From Candidatus Latescibacteria bacterium 4484_7 (GTDB lineage Bacteria > Krumholzibacteriota > Krumholzibacteriia > Krumholzibacteriales > Krumholzibacteriaceae), in the NCBI GenBank assembly GCA_002085285.1, contig NATK01000054.1, forward strand, positions 1 through 8,340: a stretch of 8,340 bases of DNA. Direction: 5' to 3'. Shown piece after piece: positions 1 to 6,039 of the stretch; the first letter of the stretch is position 1, and every line of letters starts with the position of its first letter. A model generated the notes under the pieces. It searched no databases. It had not been told where the DNA came from and saw only the letters and a program-made list of their open reading frames with translations. Both the position numbers and the translations under genes were made by a program.

Positions 1-714
1 ATCGACATGGAGACGCCGATGCGAAGATACCCCGCCCTTGGAACGAAGATGATAGGCGAGCATCAGGCTCGCAATCTCGCAACAGCGATCAGAGCAGTGG
101 AGATTCTTTCGAGCGAGGCATCGAAGGCTGACGGAGTCGTCGCTCGCAGGCTCGATGAATATAGAAGAGACAGGAGCGGCAAAGGGAGCTCGATGCAGAA
201 GAGGACGAACAAATCCCGCAGCGAACGTACTAAATTGTGGAAAAAGCTCGATCAAGAGGGTAATATAGCCGCAGGCGTTTCGAAGGCTTTTCTGCCTGGC
301 CGTTTTCAGGTTCTCCAAGGGAGACCCATCATAATACTGGATGTGTCTCACAACGAGGAAGGCTTGATCGCCTCGCTGGAGACGCTCAAAAAGGTGGCTG
401 GTAAGGGAAGGAAATCGATAGTCTTTGGAGTGCTCGAGCACAAGAGGGTAGGGCTTTTTCCGGAGAAGGCCGTGAAAGTCGCAGACGAGATCGCGGTTGC
501 CTCGTTCAAGGACCGGAGAAGCACAGACCCTCTCGTCTTGAAGTCGTTGTTCGAAGAGGCGACGGAGAGGTCGAAAGCCAGGCGCCCTTTGATCCAATCG
601 TTCAGCAGCTTGAGAGAGGCCTTGGAAAACGTGAGGGGTCGAATGAACGAAGAAGACGTTCTTCTTGTACTCGGCTCACACGTGGTAGTAGAAGAGGCTG
701 TCAGATACCTTTGA
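1..714 (+). CDS. folC: Folylpolyglutamate synthase / dihydrofolate synthase, C-terminal part (5' end outside window)
   Basis: FolC is a cytoplasmic Mur-ligase-type enzyme that uses ATP to add glutamate to folates (and, in bifunctional forms, to dihydropteroate). The frame is already open at base 1, so about the first half, including the ATP P-loop, lies outside the window. Visible are the end of the central domain, with a typical GEHQxxNxAxA segment (bases 55-87), and the C-terminal Mur-ligase domain with ILDVSHNEEG (bases 337-366), the counterpart of the usual DGAHNPxG. The end, VLGSHVVVEEAVRYL, matches the family's final strand and helix. Between the HQxxN helix and the PGR motif (bases 295-303) lies an unusually long, very basic stretch (about bases 130-270) that I do not recognise as standard. 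The stop TGA at 712-714 is 15 bases before the ROK kinase start, suggesting one operon. The family assignment is firm; mono- or bifunctionality cannot be judged from this part. Confidence 0.85.
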   Translation: MDMETPMRRYPALGTKMIGEHQARNLATAIRAVEILSSEASKADGVVARRLDEYRRDRSGKGSSMQKRTNKSRSERTKLWKKLDQEGNIAAGVSKAFLPGRFQVLQGRPIIILDVSHNEEGLIASLETLKKVAGKGRKSIVFGVLEHKRVGLFPEKAVKVADEIAVASFKDRRSTDPLVLKSLFEEATERSKARRPLIQSFSSLREALENVRGRMNEEDVLLVLGSHVVVEEAVRYL

Positions 715-729
715 CCTCGGGAGGGATCA

Positions 730-1665
730 GTGAAGCTCCTTTTTGGAATAGACATAGGTGGAACGGATATAAAACTCGCCGTTCTTTCCGTTGATGGTGA
801 CGTGCTGAAGGAAGGGGTGGTTCCGACCCTTGCAGGTAACGGACCCGGGCAAGCTGCGGATAGGGTTAAGGTTTGGGCTGAGGCCAATCTCCCCGAAGGG
901 GGTGAACTAATTGCTGCTGGTGTCGGCTGTGCCGGTTTGATCGAATCGGAGTCAGGCATCGTCGTTTCCTCGCCGAACCTCAGGGAGTGGGCAGGCACGA
1001 GCCTGCTGAAGCTATACTCCGGTCGGTTCGATGTTCCGGTCGTCGTAGCCAACGACGCCAACTGTGCCGCTTACGGCGAATACCACATGGGCTCGGGTAA
1101 GGGGACGAGGGTCTTCGTCTGTGTCACGTTGGGTACGGGTGTCGGAGGGGGAATAGTGATCGACGGCAAACTTTTCACCGGAAGTGCCGGTTTCGCGGGA
1201 GAGATAGGGCACATGGTGATAGATCCGGCCGGCCCTGTCTGCACATGTGGGAAGAGGGGTTGCCTAGAGGCGTTCATAGGCGCCGATGCGATAGTAAGGG
1301 AGGCAAAGCGAAGAATGACCGCTAAGAGCGGAGGCGCCGTTTCTTCGACAGAGGATTTGACGGTCAGGGATATTGCAGTTGCAGCTTCCCGGGGAGACGA
1401 GGTCGCAGTAGAGGTGCTGGCCGATACGGGTGCGCTATTGGGAGCTGGATTGGCCGATATCGCTCATATCATCAATCCGGACCGGATCGCGATTGGAGGC
1501 GGGGTTTCGGGTGCCGGTGAGCTCATACTGGCACCGGCCCGCAAAAGGTTCGCCGAGCTGCTCATGCACGAGGCTCTGGGGAAAGTCGAGATCGTTCAAG
1601 CGGAATTAGGCAATACAGCTTCTTCCATCGGGGCGGCTCTCCTGGCCCGTGGACGCTTCGTCTGA
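730..1665 (+). CDS. ROK-family sugar kinase (glucokinase-like)
   Basis: A complete 311-residue ROK protein of normal family length. ROK kinases phosphorylate glucose, N-acetylmannosamine, fructose or related sugars in the cytoplasm with ATP. Visible motifs: phosphate-binding DIGGTDIKLAV near residue 8; NDAN at 108-111 with the probable catalytic Asp109; the LGTGVGGG loop; the sugar-binding GEIGHM with His161; the zinc motif CTCGKRGC with Cys171, Cys173 and Cys178, His161 being the usual fourth ligand; and the C-terminal adenosine-side INPDRIAIGGGVS. No N-terminal helix-turn-helix is present, so it is an enzyme and not a ROK repressor. The GTG start at 730 is chosen because GGGAGG (719-724) lies five bases before it and because DIGGT then sits in its usual place. 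Glucokinase is the likeliest activity, but ROK substrate choice cannot be read reliably from motifs. Downstream of folC, it probably shares its transcript; no metabolic link to folate is implied. Confidence 0.9.
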   Translation: MKLLFGIDIGGTDIKLAVLSVDGDVLKEGVVPTLAGNGPGQAADRVKVWAEANLPEGGELIAAGVGCAGLIESESGIVVSSPNLREWAGTSLLKLYSGRFDVPVVVANDANCAAYGEYHMGSGKGTRVFVCVTLGTGVGGGIVIDGKLFTGSAGFAGEIGHMVIDPAGPVCTCGKRGCLEAFIGADAIVREAKRRMTAKSGGAVSSTEDLTVRDIAVAASRGDEVAVEVLADTGALLGAGLADIAHIINPDRIAIGGGVSGAGELILAPARKRFAELLMHEALGKVEIVQAELGNTASSIGAALLARGRFV

Positions 1666-1821
1666 TGCGTACAAGCGACAGTGCCCGTGGCAATGGACTG
1701 AGTCTGCTCCTTCGATGGCTTTGAGATACAGGCATGCATTATACGTTTGTCATGTTTTTCAAAGAGATGGGTGGGTAGATAACTATCGATCGAAAGGGGT
1801 CTCCGGGCGGAGCTGCTTCTT

Positions 1822-4800
1822 ATGAGGATGAGTCTTCATAGAATTACAATCACGTCGAGACGTTTTTTCCCCGTCTCTACGCTCGTTTTCTTTCTGTTCT
1901 TGAGTGCACAATCCCCACAGAAAATCCTTGCTTTCTCCGTAGCTGGAACGGGCACAGACAGCGCAAGCGTCGACACCACTCTCTATGAGGTCTCAGCAGC
2001 AAGGTTGAAATCGATGATCAGGGACGACAAGCGGATTGTCGAGTTGAGTGGGGGTGTAAAGGTAAAGCACTTGACCGCCTCGATAACCAGTGACCGTGGC
2101 CTCAATTATCCCGATGAAAGAGTGACGTATCTATACGACAACGTTCGTGTACTCGATGGAACGATGCGCACGAGGAGCGATACCGGCGAATACTACGGCG
2201 ATCGGGATGTGATAGTAATGAAAGGCCATGTTTCACTGGTCGATAGAAACGTCATCCTCCACTGCGACCTGGGCGAATACGACAGGGCAAGGAGGTTGGC
2301 GACTTTTACCGGTAATCTGCGACTCAGTGACAGCACGAGGGTGCTCTATGCAGATACGATTCGTTACGATCGCAACACCGATGCGGCAGAGGCATTCGGC
2401 CACGTTGTATTGATAGACGAAGTGGAGAATTACTCGATCGCCGGCAAACACGGGATCTATTATACCACGGAGAAGAGAGCCTTTATCGACAAGTCTCCTA
2501 TTCTCACGTTCGACCTCAAGTCAAAGGAGAAAGGCACGGTCAAAAGCCGTTGGATGAAGTTCGATACGGCCGAAAGGATAGGCTATGCGATAAGGAATGT
2601 GAGGATGGTGAAGGGTGAAACACGGGCGGAGTGTGATTCGGCGGTCATCTACAGCAACGAAGGCATCGTGGACCTCTTCGGCAGTCCGTATGCGACTAAC
2701 GGTCAGTCGAGCATGAAGGGCAAGAGAATGAGATTCCTTTACGACGACAAGGAGGTAAAAGAGATCATTCTCCCGGATAAGGGAAAGCTTTCGCAAAAGC
2801 CTTCCAAAGGCTCTCCGTGGCGTGAGGATTCGTGGATAAAGGGGGACTCGATAGAAATATTCCTCTCCAATGAAAAAGTCGATTCGGTGATGATAGTCGG
2901 TTCCTGTGAGGCGATGTATTACCCGATAGAGACGGACAGGTCGAAGGTGTCGAATGACTTTTCCACGGGCGATACGATGTACTTCAGGTTCGATGACGAA
3001 GTGCTGAATTTCGTCAGGATAACGGGTCACGCCAAGGGATTGTACAAGTTCATGAACTTAAAACCGATCGAGACGATCGACAGCCTTTCGGCGATCGCCG
3101 ATCCTTCGCTCGAGTACAGGGATTTCCCCACGGAGGCCGACCGAGTGATTTATAATGCAGTAATTATAGAATATTTCGCCGACACGGAGGATGTGGTACT
3201 GAGAAGGAATGCCTCGCTGAAATATTCGAATAGAACCCTCATGGCCGATCGGATCGATTTCAATTCGCGCCTCAATGTTCTTGAGGCGGTGGGTGAGCCC
3301 GTGATCGACGAGAGCGGTCAGAAAATGTACGGAAGCGAGATGGGATACGATCTCGATTCGAACACCGGGGTAGTGCTGAACGGTTCGACGAAATACGGCG
3401 AGGGGTATTATCAGGGCCAGGAGATTTACAAGGTCGGAAGCGATGTACTCAAGGTCTACAATTCGAAGTACACGACATGCGATCTCAAGCAGCCGCACTA
3501 CTCCTTCAGGGCTAAGCGGATGAAGGTCTTTATAGATGACAAGATCGTATCGGGTCCAATAGTGCTATATGTAGGAGAGATGCCCGTTTTCTACCTTCCG
3601 TTTCTCGTCAACTCGATTCGGAAGGGGAGACATTCGGGTTTCTTGAGACCGAACATAGACATTGGAATAAACAGCCGTGCGGGGCGTTTCATAAGGGGTC
3701 TCGGCTATTATTGGGCGACCAACGATTACACCGATTTTCTTTTGACGTCGGATTTCAACGAGAACAGGAGCTTTCGTGTCCATCTCGACAATCGTTACAA
3801 GCTGCGCTACGTTTTCGACGGCTTTGTCAGACTGAACTTTTACAGAGACCTTGCGACATACAGGAACGAGTGGACTATCGAATCGCAGCACAACCAGTCG
3901 TTCGGCAAATCGGCTTCTTTTGCGAGCAACATTCGCTTGGTGAGCAGCGACAACGCCCAGACGGCAATGGATCAGTCGGAAGACATTCAGAGGCTCGTCG
4001 ACAGAAAGATCTACTCCTCGGGAAGATTCAGAAAGACATGGGGCGGGACGAGTCTCAACATCTCAGCGACGAGGAATCAGGTGCTCAACGTGAGTTCGCC
4101 GACCGAGACACGCGTTTCGATGACGTTTCCGTCTTTTTCGCTGAATTTTCCGAGGGCATCCCTGTGGTTTGGCACCAAGCACAAGGAGAGTGAAAGGGGG
4201 TTCTGGGAGAGTTTTCTCGGTTCGTTCCACTTCTCGCCGAACATCAGGTTCACAAGAGCTACCACCGAAAGCGAAGCGAGGAAGAAGACGACGTTCACGA
4301 CGGGCTCGAGCGCGAGCTTCGGGCAGCAGCAGAGGCTTCTGTTCCTCGACATTTCACCATCGGTGAGCATGCGGTGGGATTACTTCAAGGTCCTGTCCGA
4401 CAGGATCAATCCCGACTACAAGAACCTCATATCTTCCAGTGCGGCCTCGAACTACAAGAACGAGTTTTCGATGAGCTTTTCCTCAGGGTTCGGAACGAAA
4501 CTCTATGGAACGTTTTATCCGAGGCTCGGACCGCTCGTGGGCATAAGACATACGCTCAATCCAACAGCTTCTTACAGTTACACTCCCAAGATCACTTCGA
4601 GGCAAAGGGAGAATAGGTCGGTGAGTTATTCCTTGAGGAACGTCATCGATCTCAAGGTTCTGTCCGGCGGCAATGAGGTCAAGAAAAATAGCGTTCTCGT
4701 CTGGAACATCAACGGCTCGTACGACCCGGACAGCCCAAGGGAGTCGCGCTTCTCGAGGATTAGCAGCAGCTTGAGGTCGAGCATCTCGAACAATCTCTCC

Positions 4801-5319
4801 CTTGCGATGAACAATTACTATGACCCTTACAAGAAGGAGATCCTTTCGACTGATCTCTCCATAGGGATAAATCTCGCAGGGTCCTTTTCCTATCCGGGCG
4901 AATGGAAAATCGTGGAGCATGAAAAAGTGGCGGCTGCAAAAGATGAAAAGGAGACTGCTCCCTTTGACGGCAGGGGGGCAAGGAATGTTCAGTCCTGGTC
5001 TTTGAGGATCAGTTACAAGTACTCCGTTTCCGGATCGGAGCTCATGCGCAGGGTGAACAGCAGCATAGATCTCGGAGGTCAGATGAATCTCACCAAGAAC
5101 TGGCGCGTCTCATATCATGGTTACTACGATATAGAGTCTCACAGTTTCAGAGAGCAGTACTACAGCCTCAAACGCGACCTGCACTGCTGGCAGGCGAGCT
5201 TTATTCACAGGAGATTCGGCAACAGCTGGAGTTATTATTTTCAGATATCGATCAAGGCTCATCCGGAGATCATGTGGGAGAAAGGTGTAAGGGGATTGCG
5301 TTCGTTCAGCAGATTTTAG
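1822..5319 (+). CDS. lptD: LPS-assembly outer-membrane protein LptD (large form)
   Basis: LptD is the outer-membrane beta-barrel that, with LptE, receives lipopolysaccharide from the Lpt bridge and inserts it into the outer leaflet. This 1165-residue protein starts with a basic, then hydrophobic signal sequence (residues 1 to about 38, core LVFFLFL). Next comes a long LptA/OstA-like region (about 50-330, resuming about 440-550) rich in repeated strands such as VELSGGVKV, YLYDNVRVLDG, VIVMKGHVSL and ATFTGNLRL. The conserved LptD block follows: TTCD (Cys553), PHYSF, FYLPF (590-594), HSGFLRP (from His604) and YYWATNDYTDF. Barrel strands then run to a terminal Phe1165, the usual outer-membrane signature. 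HCWQASF (Cys1122) corresponds to the C-terminal cysteine region of other LptDs. It is longer than the roughly 780-residue E. coli protein mainly through the N-terminal region. ATG 1822 is preferred to ATG 1828 because GGAG (1809-1812) is nine bases upstream. The 156 bases before it show no convincing promoter. Confidence 0.9.
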   Translation: MRMSLHRITITSRRFFPVSTLVFFLFLSAQSPQKILAFSVAGTGTDSASVDTTLYEVSAARLKSMIRDDKRIVELSGGVKVKHLTASITSDRGLNYPDERVTYLYDNVRVLDGTMRTRSDTGEYYGDRDVIVMKGHVSLVDRNVILHCDLGEYDRARRLATFTGNLRLSDSTRVLYADTIRYDRNTDAAEAFGHVVLIDEVENYSIAGKHGIYYTTEKRAFIDKSPILTFDLKSKEKGTVKSRWMKFDTAERIGYAIRNVRMVKGETRAECDSAVIYSNEGIVDLFGSPYATNGQSSMKGKRMRFLYDDKEVKEIILPDKGKLSQKPSKGSPWREDSWIKGDSIEIFLSNEKVDSVMIVGSCEAMYYPIETDRSKVSNDFSTGDTMYFRFDDEVLNFVRITGHAKGLYKFMNLKPIETIDSLSAIADPSLEYRDFPTEADRVIYNAVIIEYFADTEDVVLRRNASLKYSNRTLMADRIDFNSRLNVLEAVGEPVIDESGQKMYGSEMGYDLDSNTGVVLNGSTKYGEGYYQGQEIYKVGSDVLKVYNSKYTTCDLKQPHYSFRAKRMKVFIDDKIVSGPIVLYVGEMPVFYLPFLVNSIRKGRHSGFLRPNIDIGINSRAGRFIRGLGYYWATNDYTDFLLTSDFNENRSFRVHLDNRYKLRYVFDGFVRLNFYRDLATYRNEWTIESQHNQSFGKSASFASNIRLVSSDNAQTAMDQSEDIQRLVDRKIYSSGRFRKTWGGTSLNISATRNQVLNVSSPTETRVSMTFPSFSLNFPRASLWFGTKHKESERGFWESFLGSFHFSPNIRFTRATTESEARKKTTFTTGSSASFGQQQRLLFLDISPSVSMRWDYFKVLSDRINPDYKNLISSSAASNYKNEFSMSFSSGFGTKLYGTFYPRLGPLVGIRHTLNPTASYSYTPKITSRQRENRSVSYSLRNVIDLKVLSGGNEVKKNSVLVWNINGSYDPDSPRESRFSRISSSLRSSISNNLSLAMNNYYDPYKKEILSTDLSIGINLAGSFSYPGEWKIVEHEKVAAAKDEKETAPFDGRGARNVQSWSLRISYKYSVSGSELMRRVNSSIDLGGQMNLTKNWRVSYHGYYDIESHSFREQYYSLKRDLHCWQASFIHRRFGNSWSYYFQISIKAHPEIMWEKGVRGLRSFSRF

Positions 5320-5390
5320 CCTTCAATCCCACCGATCGGCCCTTCCGGCTCTGAGCAAGTGTAAGGGGATTGTGTTCGCTCAGCGGATCT
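5285..5390 (+). repeat. Imperfect direct repeat spanning the lptD stop region
   Basis: Bases 5285-5316 (the last codons of lptD) and 5359-5390 (non-coding) match at 28 of 32 positions, with a 74-base offset. Both begin GTGTAAGGGGATTG. The four differences are all transitions. Read in the frame corresponding to lptD, copy 2 also closes with a stop (TGA) close to where lptD has TAG, but it would encode VRGLCSLSGS in place of VRGLRSFSRF. This looks like a local duplication of the gene's 3' end that has since diverged. Confidence 0.75.
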
Positions 5391-5562
5391 TGACTCAGTT
5401 TCCCGCTCCGGGATTTGAGAGGCGAGGCTCAAAGGGAACGAGATGGTTGTGCTCTTTCACCGGATTCAGAGAGTCGATGTGCAGGCTGAAAACGGGCGAA
5501 AAAGTGACTGCGCGGAGTGCAAAAAAATGTTGTAAGATAGGGAAAAAATCGACATAAAATTG
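5320..5562. other. Non-coding stretch between lptD and the HU promoter
   Basis: No convincing gene lies here. The open frame at 5372-5557 has a GTG start inside the diverged repeat, low-complexity content and no recognisable family. Besides repeat copy 2, there are two adjacent small hairpins: TCCCG/CGGGA at 5401-5413 with a three-base loop, and TTTGAG/CTCAAA at 5414-5433 with an eight-base loop. Neither is followed by a T tract, so they are not clear intrinsic terminators for lptD. The right end becomes A-rich (A tracts at about 5521-5527 and 5543-5548) just upstream of the HU -35 box, which could act as an UP element. Confidence 0.5.
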
Positions 5563-5591
5563 TTGACAGGATTTTGGAAAGGTTGTAAGGT
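5563..5591 (+). promoter_or_regulatory. Sigma70-type promoter of the HU gene
   Basis: A perfect -35 TTGACA (5563-5568) is followed by a 17-base spacer and the -10-like TAAGGT (5586-5591). Transcription would start near 5598, giving a leader of about 30 bases. Two A tracts lie just upstream. A second TGTAAGATAG (5531-5540) resembles the -10 region TGTAAGGTAG (5584-5593) but has no matching -35. Confidence 0.65.
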
Positions 5592-5615
5592 AGCGACGAA
5601 TCGGGATTTCAGGAA

Positions 5616-5624
5616 AAGGAGGTG
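5616..5624 (+). promoter_or_regulatory. Strong Shine-Dalgarno of the HU gene
   Basis: AAGGAGGTG is a near-complete complement of the 16S rRNA 3' end. GGAGG (5618-5622) ends six bases before the ATG at 5629. It fixes the start and indicates high translation, as expected for an abundant nucleoid protein. Confidence 0.85.
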
Positions 5625-5628
5625 AAAG

Positions 5629-5922
5629 ATGAACAAGACCGAACTCATTGAGAAAGTTGCCAAGAAGACCGGCCTTACGCTAAAAGATTCACGTGCAGCA
5701 GTTGACGCGATTTTCAGCACTGCTCCCAAGGAGGGTGTAATCGCCACCGAGTTGGCGGCTGGCAGGAGAGTGCAGATCACGGGATTCGGTACCTTCGTTA
5801 CGAGACGCCGTAAAAAACGCAAGGGCCGCAATCCTCAGACCGGTGAAGCGATAACGATTCCAGCAACGAAGTTTCCTGCATTTTCAGCCGGTAAGGCTCT
5901 GAAGAGCCGTGTTCAGAAGTAA
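5629..5922 (+). CDS. hup: HU-family histone-like DNA-binding protein
   Basis: A 97-residue member of the HU/IHF family, which dimerises, bends DNA and compacts the nucleoid. It opens with MNKTELIEKVAKKTGLTLKDSRAAVDAIF, the usual two N-terminal helices, then VQITGFGTF (the family GFGxF turn). The DNA-contacting arm carries RKGRNPQTGEAI, whose Pro intercalates between base pairs, and the protein closes with IPATKFPAFSAGKALK. It is slightly longer than the usual 90 residues because of about six extra residues (around STAPKEG, after IF) between helix 2 and the first strand. It is a single-gene unit with its own promoter, strong ribosome binding site and terminator. HU is favoured over IHF subunits by the N-terminal MNKTELI pattern and the solitary gene, but the homodimer state cannot be shown. 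Confidence 0.93.
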   Translation: MNKTELIEKVAKKTGLTLKDSRAAVDAIFSTAPKEGVIATELAAGRRVQITGFGTFVTRRRKKRKGRNPQTGEAITIPATKFPAFSAGKALKSRVQK

Positions 5923-5944
5923 TATCTCGTTACTTTTAATGTAC

Positions 5945-5979
5945 GGGGTAAAGCAAGTCGTATGCTTTACCCCTTTTTT
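5945..5979 (+). terminator. Intrinsic terminator after the HU gene
   Basis: An 11-base-pair perfect stem, GGGGTAAAGCA (5945-5955) with TGCTTTACCCC (5963-5973), encloses a seven-base loop and is followed directly by six T (5974-5979). It lies 22 bases after the HU stop codon and separates HU from the next unit. Confidence 0.93.
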
Positions 5980-5994
5980 ATTGTAAAGTAGATG

Positions 5995-6000
5995 TATAAT
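5995..6000 (+). promoter_or_regulatory. Probable -10 box of the selenoprotein-cytochrome operon
   Basis: A perfect TATAAT sits 34 bases before the ATG at 6040, in an A/T-rich stretch just after the HU terminator. No good -35 is present at the right spacing; the terminator's T tract occupies the place. Transcription would begin near 6007. The weak -35 suggests either an activator or an alternative sigma factor, which is inference. Confidence 0.5.
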
Positions 6001-6028
6001 GACTTATATATTATTGAATGTTATCGTC

Positions 6029-6033
6029 GGGAG
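6029..6033 (+). promoter_or_regulatory. Ribosome binding site that fixes the upstream start of the selenoprotein gene
   Basis: GGGAG lies six bases before ATG 6040 (MKRLHII...) and directly abuts ATG 6034, which is too close to use. It supports starting at 6040, upstream of the in-frame TGA, and not at GTG 6187. Confidence 0.7.
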
Positions 6034-6039
6034 ATGAGT

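Noticed and set aside
348..1061. Long minus-strand open frame (237 codons) across the folC-ROK junction
   Set aside because: It is antisense to two well-recognised genes, has Ser/Thr/Pro-rich composition and shows no family motif.
1721..1785. Possible lptD promoter (TTGAGA, TTGTCA, TATACG, TAGATA elements)
   Set aside because: No pair of these hexamers has acceptable 16-18 base spacing.
2521..3030. Minus-strand open frame inside lptD (169 codons)
   Set aside because: It lies wholly antisense to a continuous, recognisable LptD and has Arg/His/Ile-rich shadow composition.
5372..5557. Small + strand open frame (61 codons) between lptD and HU
   Set aside because: Its GTG start lies within the diverged repeat, it runs into the HU promoter region, and the product has no recognisable features.
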